A stretch of DNA of 64,000 bases from Sphingomonas_O antarctica (GTDB lineage: Bacteria > Pseudomonadota > Alphaproteobacteria > Sphingomonadales > Sphingomonadaceae), in contig NZ_CBCRXM010000002.1 in assembly GCF_965137005.1 (NCBI RefSeq), positions 124,001 to 188,000 of the forward strand, in the 5' to 3' direction. Position 1 is the first letter of the stretch. The number at the start of each line of letters is the position of its first letter. The position numbers were made by a program, and so were the translations under genes. Below are positions 9,284 to 17,871 of the stretch, piece after piece. A model generated the notes under the pieces. It was not told where the DNA came from, made no database searches, and saw only the letters and a list, made by a program, of their open reading frames with translations.

Positions 9284-10431
9284 AACGCGTCGCCTTCCTC
9301 TATAACCACGATGCGCCGCATCAGGTGGCGCATCTCGCGGGGACGATGAGCGCGCTCGCCAGTGACCCGGGAGTCGAAGTCACCGCGCTGGTCGCACGTC
9401 CGGCGGCGGAGGCCGTCGCGCGGCGGCTGAGCGGGCCATCAGAAGCGCGCATCCAATGGCAGCACATCGAGATGCACCCGGTTGCGGCGCGGTTCGCGCC
9501 ACTGCTCGACCGGCTGTTTCCGTTCAGCCGCCTGATGACCTTGCGCGCCAATATGGACCTGTTCGCGCGCTATGACGCCATCGTCTCCAGCGAGCGCACC
9601 TGTCTTCGCATCAAGCACCAGCTCGGCGCGCGTTCGCCGCAAATGATCTACGTCCCGCACGGCTCGGGTGACCGCAACGTGGCGCACCACCCCGCACTGC
9701 GCGACTTCGACCTGCATCTGGTGTCGGGACAAAAGCTCGTCGATGTCGGGCTCGAATTCGGGATCATCCGCCCCGATAATTGGCGCATCACCGGCTATTC
9801 CAAATTCGACGGTGTCGATCTCGATGCGCGGCCCAAATTGTTCGCCAACGACAACCCCGTCATCCTCTACAACCCGCATTTCGACCCGCATCTGTCCTCG
9901 GTCTATGCGCAGGGTGAGGACGTCCTCGATCTGTTCGCGCGGCGTCCGGACTTCAACCTGATCTTCGCGCCGCACGTCATGTACGGGCGGAAGCGCTGGC
10001 ATTTCAGCCTGGAGTTCAAGACGCTCAACCGGCGCTGGGACGTGCCGGAGCGGCTCGAGAGCCTGCCCAACATCCTGATCGATCTCGGGTCTCAAAAATC
10101 GATCGACATGACCTACACCCGCGCGGCGGACGTCTATCTCGGCGACGTGTCGAGCCAGGTGTATGAATTTCTCGCCCGCCCCCGTGCGACGATCTTCCTC
10201 AAAAGCCACGACGTCGCATGGCGCGATCATCCCGATTACCAATTCTGGCATAACGGCCCGGTGATCGATCACGTCCGCGATCTCGAACCCCTGCTCGACC
10301 GCTGGCAGGCGGTCGCCGCCGACTATCGCGCGACGCAACAGCGCCTGTTCGCCTACACCGTCGACATGACGGCCGAACCCGCCTCCGTCCGCGGCGCGCG
10401 CGCCATCGCCGATTATGTCGGGGCGTTATGA
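9280..10431 (+). CDS. GT-B-like transferase related to CDP-glycerol glycerophosphotransferases
   Basis: The 383-residue protein starts with GTG in a GTGA overlap with the upstream nucleotidyltransferase. The pattern YVPHGSGDRNVAHHP near residue 125, ILYNPHFDPHLSSVY near 195 and the late AADVYLGDVSSQVYEFL near 290 resemble the GT-B donor-binding half of TagB/TagF and related glycerophosphate transferases. The neighbour set (nucleotidyltransferase before, flippase after) suggests it builds a lipid-linked or cell-surface glycan from a nucleotide-activated polyol or sugar. This is inference, and a plain glycosyltransferase is the alternative. Confidence 0.55.
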   Translation: MKRVAFLYNHDAPHQVAHLAGTMSALASDPGVEVTALVARPAAEAVARRLSGPSEARIQWQHIEMHPVAARFAPLLDRLFPFSRLMTLRANMDLFARYDAIVSSERTCLRIKHQLGARSPQMIYVPHGSGDRNVAHHPALRDFDLHLVSGQKLVDVGLEFGIIRPDNWRITGYSKFDGVDLDARPKLFANDNPVILYNPHFDPHLSSVYAQGEDVLDLFARRPDFNLIFAPHVMYGRKRWHFSLEFKTLNRRWDVPERLESLPNILIDLGSQKSIDMTYTRAADVYLGDVSSQVYEFLARPRATIFLKSHDVAWRDHPDYQFWHNGPVIDHVRDLEPLLDRWQAVAADYRATQQRLFAYTVDMTAEPASVRGARAIADYVGAL

Positions 10432-11789
10432 GCAGCGCGGGTCATGTTTCGGGCCGGGGCATTTTCAACAATCTGTCGCTGCTGCTCGGCGGCAAGACCG
10501 TCGCGGCGATCGTTTCGCTGGTGTATATCCTCATCGTCACCCGGGCGCTCGGACCGTCGGGATTCGGCGTGTTGGTGCTGGTGCATGGCTGGACCGTCAC
10601 GGTCGGCGGCATCATCGCCTTTTCGGGATGGCATGGCATCGTGCGTTACGGCGCGCAGGCGCTGGAGGCCGGCGACCGCTCGCGCCTCGTGCGGCTGGCG
10701 CGATTTACCACCCTCGTCGAACTGGGATGTGGCCTCACCGCGATTCTGTTCGCCGCGGGTTTCGCCGGATTCGCCGCGCCGCGCCTCGGCATCCCCGACA
10801 ATCTGGTCTGGCTGACGCGGATTTACGCGCTGGCGATCTTTGCCAACATGCTGACGACCCCGGTGGGTATTCTCCAGCTTGCCGGGCGGTTCGACCGGCT
10901 GGCGCTGCACCCGGCCCTGTCGCCCTCGGTGCGTCTCGTGGCGGTGCTGATCGTGTGGTTCGGCGGCGGCGGGATCGAGGGTTTCCTCTATGCCTGGCTG
11001 GTCAGCGCGATCAGCGAAGGCGCGTTCATGTGGTGGCTCGCCTGGCCGGTGTTTCGCGAGATGCGCGGCGGCGAGCCGTTGCTCGGCCCGGCCAGTGCGC
11101 GCGGGGAAAATCCAGGCTTGGTGCGCTTTCTCGCCACCGCCAATGCCGACCTGACGCTGCGTGACATCGCCCCCAAGGCGGTGCCGCTGATCGTCGGCGC
11201 GATCCTCGGTCCCGCCGCGACGGGCATCTATTCGCTGGCGGTGCGCGCCGCAGTGATTCTGCAACAGCCCGCGGTGCAGCTGGCGCAGGCGAGTTACCCG
11301 GTCATCGCCAAACTGCTTGCCGCGGGGGAACTCGCGCGCGCGCGCTCGCTCAGCTGGAAGACGAGTTTCACGACGCTTGCGGTGGCGGTGCCGCTGGTCC
11401 TCCTGCTCGCCTTTTTCTCGCGCCAGATCCTCGAAATTATGGGCGGCAAGGCGTTCGGCAGCGGCGCGTTCGTGTTCATCCTGCTGATGATCGGTCGCGC
11501 GGGGATGCTCGCGGCGGTGCCGTTGTCGTCGCTGTTGCTGGCGATGGGCCGCACCACCGCGTCGATCCTCGTCAACATCGGCATCAACCTGTTCACGCTG
11601 CCCTTGCTCGTCTGGTTGCTGTCCACCGACGGCCTGTCGGGCGCCGGCTGGTACGGCGCGGTGACCGGGATCGGCAGCTTCGTGGTGCTCGCGATGCTGT
11701 TAAGCCTTGGCAACCGGCGCGCCCGCGTCCTACAGCCGGAGGCAGAGATCGCCGCCGCGATCGACCCAACAGGGAATCAAGATGGCTGA
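10428..11789 (+). CDS. Wzx-like polysaccharide flippase (MOP superfamily)
   Basis: The 453-residue inner-membrane protein has about 12 hydrophobic segments, starting with LLLGGKTVAAIVSLVYIL and including the paired-domain structure of MATE/Wzx transporters. It would flip a lipid-linked glycan across the inner membrane. The ATG overlaps the upstream transferase stop (ATGA), and its end overlaps the sdhB start by eight bases. It lies 39 kb from the main exopolysaccharide locus, so it probably serves the small cassette in which it sits. Confidence 0.82.
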   Translation: MSSAGHVSGRGIFNNLSLLLGGKTVAAIVSLVYILIVTRALGPSGFGVLVLVHGWTVTVGGIIAFSGWHGIVRYGAQALEAGDRSRLVRLARFTTLVELGCGLTAILFAAGFAGFAAPRLGIPDNLVWLTRIYALAIFANMLTTPVGILQLAGRFDRLALHPALSPSVRLVAVLIVWFGGGGIEGFLYAWLVSAISEGAFMWWLAWPVFREMRGGEPLLGPASARGENPGLVRFLATANADLTLRDIAPKAVPLIVGAILGPAATGIYSLAVRAAVILQQPAVQLAQASYPVIAKLLAAGELARARSLSWKTSFTTLAVAVPLVLLLAFFSRQILEIMGGKAFGSGAFVFILLMIGRAGMLAAVPLSSLLLAMGRTTASILVNIGINLFTLPLLVWLLSTDGLSGAGWYGAVTGIGSFVVLAMLLSLGNRRARVLQPEAEIAAAIDPTGNQDG

Positions 11790-12570
11790 GTTCCTCCTGC
11801 CCAAGGGTAGCAACCCCAATAAGGGTAAGCCCCGCAAATTTGCCGCGCCCGAGGGCACGAAGAACGCCAAGCCGTTCAAAATCTATCGCTACGATCCCGA
11901 TTCTGGCGAGAATCCCCGCTACGATACCTATGAAGTCGATCTCGATACCTGCGGACCGATGGTTCTCGACGCGCTGATCAAGATCAAGGGCGAGCAGGAT
12001 TCGTCGCTGACCTTCCGCCGTTCCTGCCGCGAAGGGATTTGCGGATCGTGCTCGATGAACATCGACGGCACCAATACGCTCGCCTGCACCAAGGCGATCG
12101 AGGACGTGAAGGGCGAGGTCAAGATCACCCCGCTGCCGCACATGGACGTGATCAAGGACCTGGTCCCCGATTTCACCCATTTCTATGCGCAATATGCCTC
12201 GATCGAACCGTGGCTGAAGACCAAGACCCCCGCACCGTCGGGCAAGGAACGCCTGCAATCGCCCGATGATCGCGGCAAGCTCGACGGGCTGTACGAATGC
12301 ATCCTGTGCGCGTGCTGCTCGACCGCCTGCCCCAGCTACTGGTGGAATTCGGACCGCTTCCTCGGCCCGGCGATCCTGTTGCAAGCCTATCGCTGGCTGA
12401 ACGACAGCCGTGACGAATATGCCGGCGAACGGCTCGACGAACTCGAAGACCCGTTCCGCCTCTATCGCTGTCACACGATCATGAATTGCGCGAACGTGTG
12501 TCCGAAGGGGTTGAATCCCGCGAAGGCGATCGCCGAGATCAAGAAGCTGGCGGTCGAACGGGCGGTATGA
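11782..12570 (+). CDS. sdhB: Succinate dehydrogenase iron-sulfur subunit
   Basis: The 262-residue protein carries electrons from SdhA-bound FAD to quinone in complex II on the cytoplasmic face of the inner membrane. The 2Fe-2S site is visible as CREGICGSCSMN near residue 76 and ACTKA, and the 4Fe-4S/3Fe-4S set as CILCACCSTACPSYWWN and CHTIMNCANVCPKG. AGGG stands seven bases before the ATG. No sdhC, sdhD or sdhA is in the window. sdhB instead follows and overlaps a flippase, so it is split from its usual operon or expressed from the cassette promoter. Confidence 0.96.
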   Translation: MAEFLLPKGSNPNKGKPRKFAAPEGTKNAKPFKIYRYDPDSGENPRYDTYEVDLDTCGPMVLDALIKIKGEQDSSLTFRRSCREGICGSCSMNIDGTNTLACTKAIEDVKGEVKITPLPHMDVIKDLVPDFTHFYAQYASIEPWLKTKTPAPSGKERLQSPDDRGKLDGLYECILCACCSTACPSYWWNSDRFLGPAILLQAYRWLNDSRDEYAGERLDELEDPFRLYRCHTIMNCANVCPKGLNPAKAIAEIKKLAVERAV

Positions 12571-12571
12571 T

Positions 12572-12696
12572 GCTTCGAGACGGGCGTTCGACTTTGGCTT
12601 CGCCTGCGCTCAATCCCTCCTCAGCACGAACGGTTTAGTAATAGCCGTTTGTCCTGAGGAGCGGCTGAGCTTGTCGAAGACGCGTCTCGAAGGACT
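12572..12696. repeat. Intergenic palindromic repeat, family A copy 2
   Basis: It has the same outer ends as copy 1 (TTCGAGACG at 12574-12582, CGTCTCGAA at 12683-12691) and the same inner CCTCCTCAG / CTGAGGAG blocks, with divergent middle sequence. The right end supplies AAGGA seven bases before the thioesterase ATG, so the repeat provides that gene's ribosome binding site. Confidence 0.8.
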
Positions 12697-12700
12697 TTGA

Positions 12701-13147
12701 ATGTCGGAATCCGACCCGCACTTCCGATACGAGCCCGATCCCGATCACCCCGGATGGTCGACCTGGGCGCTGCGCGACGAGACGCGGTTCAACGCGCTGC
12801 TCGGCAAGATGCTGGTGCGACAGGACGGTGATCTCGCCCGCGTCCGCATGTTCCCCGAGCGCAAGCACTCGAACCTCGCGGACATCGTCCACGGCGCGAT
12901 CACGCTCGGCTTTATCGACGTTTCGCTATTCGCCGCCGCACGCGTGTTCGGCGTGCTGGGTCGTGGTCCGGCGCTGACGCTCGATTTGTCGACGCAGTTC
13001 ATCGGTGCCGGGCAACTCGATCGCCCGCTCGATGCCGAAGTCGAGCTGCTCCGCGAAACCGGGCGTTTGCTGTTCCTGCGCGGGATCGTGCATCAGGACG
13101 ATGCCAAGGTCGCCGCCTTTGCCGGGACGATCCGGATCCAGCGCTGA
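12701..13147 (+). CDS. PaaI-family hotdog-fold thioesterase
   Basis: The 148-residue single-domain protein has the hotdog-fold pattern HSNLADIVHGAITLGFIDVSLF near residues 54-75, where the conserved Asn and the His-Gly helix start lie, and a strand-rich C-terminus ending in AKVAAFAGTIRIQ. Members hydrolyse acyl-CoA thioesters, but the substrate here is unknown. The start is backed by AAGGA seven bases upstream, contributed by the neighbouring repeat. It is flanked on both sides by repeats and so is probably a single-gene unit. Confidence 0.8.
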   Translation: MSESDPHFRYEPDPDHPGWSTWALRDETRFNALLGKMLVRQDGDLARVRMFPERKHSNLADIVHGAITLGFIDVSLFAAARVFGVLGRGPALTLDLSTQFIGAGQLDRPLDAEVELLRETGRLLFLRGIVHQDDAKVAAFAGTIRIQR

Positions 13148-13150
13148 CTT

Positions 13151-13290
13151 GACGTCACTCCCGCTTGCGGGAGGGACAGGCTGCGAAGCAGCCAGGGTGG
13201 GAAGTGTGGGCAACGGGAGTGATCTCATGCCTCTCCTCGGCCCACCCCGACGCCTTCGGCGTCTGCCCCTCCCTAAAGGGAGTGGCGTCT
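13151..13290. repeat. Intergenic palindromic repeat, family C
   Basis: The element is bounded by GACGTCACTCCC (13151) and GGGAGTGGCGTC (ending 13289). Internal hairpins are TCCCGCTTGCGGGA, CTGCGAAGCAG and GACGCCTTCGGCGTC. It fills the space between the thioesterase and the convergent acyl-CoA ligase. No second copy is present in the window. Its nested structure suggests a mobile palindromic unit or a bidirectional terminator. Confidence 0.7.
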
Positions 13291-13292
13291 AA

Positions 13293-15005
13293 TCAAGCCG
13301 CCGCCCGTTCGCTGGCAAAAACCTCGCGATACGCTGCGCGCAGACCGACCTTGTCGATCTTTTCGGTTCCCAATTTGGGCAGCGGATCGGCGGAAATCCA
13401 GATGCGTTGCGGAACCTTGAACTTGGCCAGGTGGTCCTCGAGCCAGCGGCACAACACATCCTCGTTCAAAGACTCACCGTCGAGCGGATGGACCACCGCG
13501 CCGGGCACTTCGCCCAACCGTTCGTCGGGCAGCCCGAACACGCACGCTTCGCCGACCGACGGATGCTCGTAAATCGCCGCCTCGACTTCCTGGCAGCTGA
13601 TATTCTCGCCGCCGCGGATGATGATGTCCTTCTTGCGATCGACGATGAACAGATAATTGTCCGGATCGAGATAGCCGATGTCGCCGGTGCGGAAATAGCC
13701 GTCGGCGGTCATCGCATCCTTGGTCGCCTGTTCGCGGTGCCAATAACCGGAGAAATTGGCGACCGAGCGGATGCACACCTCGCCCCGCTCGCCCTGTGCC
13801 AGATGATTGCCGGCATCATCGATGATCGCGAGATCGACCAAGGGCCGCGAGGCAAAGCCCGTCGAATTGGGTTTCGCCAGATAGTTGGTCGAAAAATTTC
13901 CCGCGCCGACCGCATTGGTTTCGGTCAGGCCATAGCCCAGTGACGGCCCGCCGGGCATTTCATCGGCGATGCGCTTGACGTGTTCGGGCGGCCTGGGCGC
14001 GCCGCCGGCGGCAAAACCCTGTACTGACGACAGGTCGTAATTCGCCCGGTCGGGATGGTTGAGGATTTCCCAGCTCATCAACGGCACGCCGGTGAAATTG
14101 GTGACCTGTTCGCGCTGGATCAGCTCCATCGCGGTCAGCGCATCCCATTTGGGCATGAACACCAATTTGCGCCCGATCGCGAAGCTGACCAGCAGCATCG
14201 GAATTTCGCCGGTCACATGGAACAGCGGCACCGTCAGCAGCATCGCATGCGGCGGCGGATTGGCCTTGATCGTGCCGTCCTCGGTGCCGAGCCGCAGCAG
14301 CATCAGCGCCATGGCGATATAGTTGAACACCCCCTGGATCACCGAACGGTGCGTCGAATAGGCACCCTTGGACTGGCCTGTCGATCCGCTGGTGAACAGG
14401 ATCGTCGCGAGGTCGTCCCCGGTCAGTGCGGGCAGCGGCACTTCCTCGGCGCGCATCACGGCGGCCAGTGCTTCGTCGATCGGTCGCGCCAGATCGACGG
14501 TGATCATCTTCGCGGCCGTCGGGCGGCCATGCTGCGCCAGCCGCGCGGCACGCGGCGGATCGACGAACACCAGGCGGCATTCGACATCGGAAATGCCGTC
14601 GGCCAGTTCATTGCCCTGCCACCAGCCGTTGAGCAGCACGGCGATGCCCCCCGCCATCAGCGTGCCCATGTACAACACGACCCAGGCGGGGGCGTTCTTC
14701 ATCGCGATGCCGACGCGGTCGCCCGTTTGCAGGCCGTGATCGGCGATCAGGCTGCTCGCGACCTTGCGCGCGGCGGCATAGGTCTGGGCGAAGGTCAGGC
14801 GGTCGTCGCCATCGACCAGGAAACAGGTGTCGGCATGCTGGGTGCAAAAATGCCCGAAATAATCGACCAGGGTGGCGGGCGCGGCGGCGATCATCGGCAC
14901 CGTGATGCCCGACGGCAGGGTATAGTCGCCCAGCGGCAATGGCCCGCCGGGTCCGGTCAAATCGTCGATCGCCTGCTTTACGCGCAGGTCCAGGTCTGAA
15001 GGCAT
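13293..15005 (-). CDS. Class I adenylate-forming acyl-CoA synthetase
   Basis: The 570-residue ANL-superfamily enzyme activates a carboxylic acid to its CoA thioester via an acyl-adenylate. The P-loop-like LFTSGSTGQSKGAYSTH sits near residue 203, GYGLTETNAVGAGNF near 360, and the hinge YFRTGDIGYLDPDNYLFIVD with DRKKDIIIRGGENI near 450-475. The substrate is not evident; medium- to long-chain or aromatic acids are plausible. ATG 15005 is chosen over an upstream extension that has no family similarity. It is divergent from lgt. Confidence 0.87.
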   Translation of the reverse strand: MPSDLDLRVKQAIDDLTGPGGPLPLGDYTLPSGITVPMIAAAPATLVDYFGHFCTQHADTCFLVDGDDRLTFAQTYAAARKVASSLIADHGLQTGDRVGIAMKNAPAWVVLYMGTLMAGGIAVLLNGWWQGNELADGISDVECRLVFVDPPRAARLAQHGRPTAAKMITVDLARPIDEALAAVMRAEEVPLPALTGDDLATILFTSGSTGQSKGAYSTHRSVIQGVFNYIAMALMLLRLGTEDGTIKANPPPHAMLLTVPLFHVTGEIPMLLVSFAIGRKLVFMPKWDALTAMELIQREQVTNFTGVPLMSWEILNHPDRANYDLSSVQGFAAGGAPRPPEHVKRIADEMPGGPSLGYGLTETNAVGAGNFSTNYLAKPNSTGFASRPLVDLAIIDDAGNHLAQGERGEVCIRSVANFSGYWHREQATKDAMTADGYFRTGDIGYLDPDNYLFIVDRKKDIIIRGGENISCQEVEAAIYEHPSVGEACVFGLPDERLGEVPGAVVHPLDGESLNEDVLCRWLEDHLAKFKVPQRIWISADPLPKLGTEKIDKVGLRAAYREVFASERAAA

Positions 15006-15078
15006 CCGCTCTCGCTCTCTACACTTGGTCTTTCGCCAATCCCCTCTGTATGAAGCGCGAAACGCCAAGGGGAAAGCC

Positions 15079-15936
15079 TTGTTTCTGAACCTCGCTACCG
15101 ATGCGATCCGCTGGGTCGATTTGGGCCTCAATCCGGTCGCGCTCGACCTCGGTTTCTTCCAGTTCCGCTGGTATTCGATTGCCTATATTTCGGGGATCGT
15201 CCTCGGCTGGTGGTATCTTACCAAATTGCTGGCCCAGCCGGGTGCGCCGATGGCGCGACGGCATGCCGACGATCTGGTGTTTTACGTCACGCTCGGCATC
15301 ATCCTTGGCGGGCGGATCGGCTATGTGCTGTTCTACAAGCCGTCGATGATCCTCCACCCGATCGAGCTGTTCAAACTGTGGGAGGGCGGCATGTCGCTCC
15401 ACGGCGGCTTTGCGGGGGTCATCATCGCGCTCCTGCTATTCTGCCGCAAACACAGCCTGTCGCTGATCCGGGTGTGCGATTACGTCGCCTGCGTCACGCC
15501 GTTCGGGTTGTTTTTCGGGCGCATCGCCAATTTCGTGAACGGCGAATTATGGGGCCGGCCGACCACCTTGCCCTGGGGCATGATCTTCCCCGATCCGCTC
15601 GCCGGCGATATCCCCCGTCATCCCAGCCAGCTGTACGAAGCCGGGCTGGAGGGCGTGGTGATGTTCCTGATCCTCAACTGGATGTTCTGGCGCACCGACG
15701 CCCGATACCAGCCGGGGCGGCTCGTCGGCACCGGATTGGTCCTTTATGGCCTGTTCCGCTTCAGCCTCGAAAAGCTGCGCCAACCCGATTACGGCCTCGA
15801 AAATCTCAGCTGGGGGCTGACCATGGGCCAGACGCTCAGCCTGCCGATGGTGCTGGTCGGCATCTATCTCTTCCTCACCGCCAAATCGCGTCGCGTGCGG
15901 GTGGAGAGTATCGCGGGGCAAGAACCGGTCGCGTGA
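15079..15936 (+). CDS. lgt: Prolipoprotein diacylglyceryl transferase
   Basis: The 285-residue polytopic inner-membrane enzyme transfers diacylglycerol from phosphatidylglycerol to the lipobox cysteine of prolipoproteins. The family signature GRIANFVNGELWGR is present near residue 155, together with MSLHGGFAG and the C-terminal RHPSQLYEAGLEG. The TTG start at 15079 is supported by AAGGGGA six bases upstream. A further TTG at 15025 lacks a ribosome site. midA follows after nine bases. Confidence 0.94.
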   Translation: MFLNLATDAIRWVDLGLNPVALDLGFFQFRWYSIAYISGIVLGWWYLTKLLAQPGAPMARRHADDLVFYVTLGIILGGRIGYVLFYKPSMILHPIELFKLWEGGMSLHGGFAGVIIALLLFCRKHSLSLIRVCDYVACVTPFGLFFGRIANFVNGELWGRPTTLPWGMIFPDPLAGDIPRHPSQLYEAGLEGVVMFLILNWMFWRTDARYQPGRLVGTGLVLYGLFRFSLEKLRQPDYGLENLSWGLTMGQTLSLPMVLVGIYLFLTAKSRRVRVESIAGQEPVA

Positions 15937-15945
15937 CCGCACGCC

Positions 15946-16971
15946 GTGAGTAACCTGGCCGAACGCCTCGCTCGCGCCATCGCGTTGGCGGGGCCGATTC
16001 CCATTTCGCAATTCATGGCGGCGGCCAACACCGAATATTACGGCTCGGGCGTGCCGCTCGGCCGCGATTTCGTGACCGCATCGGAAATCAGCCAGATGTT
16101 CGGTGAAATCGTCGGCGCATGGACTGCGGATTTGCGGTTCCGCGCGGGCAATCCCGATGCGCTGTGGGTCGAACTCGGCCCCGGGCGCGGCACGCTTACC
16201 GCCGATGCGTTGCGCGTGATCGCCAGCACCGGCTGGCAACCCGAAGTGCATTTCGTCGAGACCAGCCGCAGCCTGCGCGCCGAACAGGCCCGGCGCGTTG
16301 CGGTCGCGCAATGGCATGACGACGTCACGACGCTGCCCGACGATCGTCCGCTGATCTTGGTCGCCAATGAATTCTTCGACGCGTTGCCGATCCGCCAGCT
16401 GATCCGCACCATTGACGGCTGGCACGAACGGCTGATCGCGTGTCAGGACACGCTGTTCCTGCCCGTCACCGGCAAGGCGGTGCCCGAAGCGGTCATCCCG
16501 TCCGCGCACCGCGACGCCCCCCCGGGCAGCATCCTCGAAATCTCCCCCGCTGCCGTCGGCGTGATGAAACAACTCGCCGCACGCGTCCATGCGCAGGGCG
16601 GCGCGCTGTTGATCGTCGATTATGGCTACACCGGCGGCCCGCAGCCCGGCGAATCGCTGCAGGCGGTGCGCCATCACCAATATGCCAGCCCGTTCGATGC
16701 ACCGGGCAGCGTCGACCTGTCCGCGCACGTCGATTTCACGACCCTCGCCGCGGCGGGCATCGCCTCGGGCCTCGCTGCGCACGGCCCAGTCGCGCAGCGC
16801 GACTTTCTCGGCAGTTTGGGGCTCGACGCCCGCGCCGCCGCGCTGGCCAAGGCCGATCCGGACGTCATGGCGGCGCGTCATCGCCTGATGGGCGAGGACG
16901 CTATGGGCACGCTGTTCAAAGTGCTCGCGCTGACCGCACCCAACTGGCCCGAACCGGCGGGATTCCTGTAA
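15946..16971 (+). CDS. MidA/NDUFAF7-like SAM-dependent protein arginine methyltransferase
   Basis: The 341-residue class I methyltransferase of the COG1565 family has the SAM loop VELGPGRGTL near residue 73, VANEFFDALPIRQL near 138 and LLIVDYGYTGG near 222. The mitochondrial homologue NDUFAF7 dimethylates an arginine of complex I subunit NDUFS2, and a matching role in bacterial complex I assembly is likely but not shown. It starts with GTG nine bases after lgt, so the two probably share a transcript. Confidence 0.82.
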   Translation: MSNLAERLARAIALAGPIPISQFMAAANTEYYGSGVPLGRDFVTASEISQMFGEIVGAWTADLRFRAGNPDALWVELGPGRGTLTADALRVIASTGWQPEVHFVETSRSLRAEQARRVAVAQWHDDVTTLPDDRPLILVANEFFDALPIRQLIRTIDGWHERLIACQDTLFLPVTGKAVPEAVIPSAHRDAPPGSILEISPAAVGVMKQLAARVHAQGGALLIVDYGYTGGPQPGESLQAVRHHQYASPFDAPGSVDLSAHVDFTTLAAAGIASGLAAHGPVAQRDFLGSLGLDARAAALAKADPDVMAARHRLMGEDAMGTLFKVLALTAPNWPEPAGFL

Positions 16972-16976
16972 CCAGT

Positions 16977-17078
16977 ATGTCGCCCCTGCGCAGGCAGGGG
17001 TCCAGATAAGCCCTCCTCTGGCAGCTTCGCCTCGTCGGCGCGCGATCGTCTGGACCCCTGCCTACGCAGGGGAGACAT
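16977..17078. repeat. Intergenic palindromic repeat, family B copy 1
   Basis: The left arm begins ATGTCGCCCCTGCGCAGG and the right arm ends TACGCAGGGGAGACAT. The arms are nearly perfect inverted complements of about 30 bases (16977-17006 and 17049-17078) around a 42-base core. A second copy lies at 26889-26989. It separates midA from pgeF. Confidence 0.82.
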
Positions 17079-17097
17079 GATCGGTTAAGCGTAAGCG

Positions 17098-17838
17098 ATG
17101 CTTGAATCGCTACGTGCTCCAAACTTCGCCATGCCGCACGGTTTTCTCGGTCGCACCGGCGGCGTCTCGACCGGCGATCTTGCCAGCCTCAATTGCGGCA
17201 TCGGTTCGAACGACGACCCCGCGCTGATCGCCGAAAATCGTCGTCGCGCGGTCGAGGCCGTCGCACCGGCCTCGACCCTTCTCGGCGTTTATCAGGTGCA
17301 TGGCCGCGATTGTGTGACGGTGACGTCACCCTGGGCCGAAGCGGACCGCCCGAACGCCGACGCCTTGGTCACCGCCACGCCCGGCCTCGCATTGTCGATC
17401 CTCACCGCCGATTGCACGCCGGTGTTGTTCGCGGATGCCGCAGCCGGCGTCATCGGTTCGGCGCATGCGGGGTGGAAAGGCGCCGTCGCCGGCGTCACCG
17501 ATGCGACGATCGAGGCGATGGAAGCCTTGGGAGCGCGACGTCACAATATTCACGCCGCGATCGGTCCCTGCATCGCGCAGGCGAGCTATGAAGTCAGCGA
17601 CGGATTTGGCGGCGGCGCGATCCCCGAACACTTCTTCACGCCGGGCCGCCCGGGCCACCGCCATTTCGACCTTGAAGCCTATGTCGCCGATCGTCTCGAA
17701 GCCGCGGGCATCGCCTCGGTTCACCGCGCCGGACAAGACACTCTGTCGCAACCCGACCGCTATTTCTCCTATCGCCGCGCGACATTGGCGGGCGAACCCG
17801 GCTATGGGCGGCAAATCTCGATTATCGCCCTGCCGTAA
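17098..17838 (+). CDS. pgeF: Peptidoglycan editing factor PgeF (YfiH/laccase-domain protein)
   Basis: The 246-residue metal-dependent enzyme of the DUF152/COG1496 family has conserved histidine and cysteine ligands visible in VYQVHG, ADCTPVLFADA with GSAHAGWKG, and AIGPCIAQASYEV. In E. coli the protein removes wrongly incorporated L-Ser from cell-wall precursors, while other members have purine nucleoside phosphorylase activity. Which activity dominates here cannot be told. The next gene follows after 33 bases. Confidence 0.88.
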   Translation: MLESLRAPNFAMPHGFLGRTGGVSTGDLASLNCGIGSNDDPALIAENRRRAVEAVAPASTLLGVYQVHGRDCVTVTSPWAEADRPNADALVTATPGLALSILTADCTPVLFADAAAGVIGSAHAGWKGAVAGVTDATIEAMEALGARRHNIHAAIGPCIAQASYEVSDGFGGGAIPEHFFTPGRPGHRHFDLEAYVADRLEAAGIASVHRAGQDTLSQPDRYFSYRRATLAGEPGYGRQISIIALP

Positions 17839-17871
17839 CGGCGGCGGGCGACAGCACAGGATGCTCTGACC

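Noticed and set aside
10413..11264. Minus-strand open frame opposite the flippase
   Set aside because: His/Arg/Gln-rich translation antisense to a clear membrane protein gene.
15547..16881. Minus-strand open frame opposite lgt and midA
   Set aside because: It is antisense to two recognised genes; composition is that of a reverse-strand shadow.
17839..17871. SAM-type riboswitch before the cystathionine gamma-synthase family gene
   Set aside because: Only 33 bases separate it from pgeF and no conserved aptamer sequence is visible.
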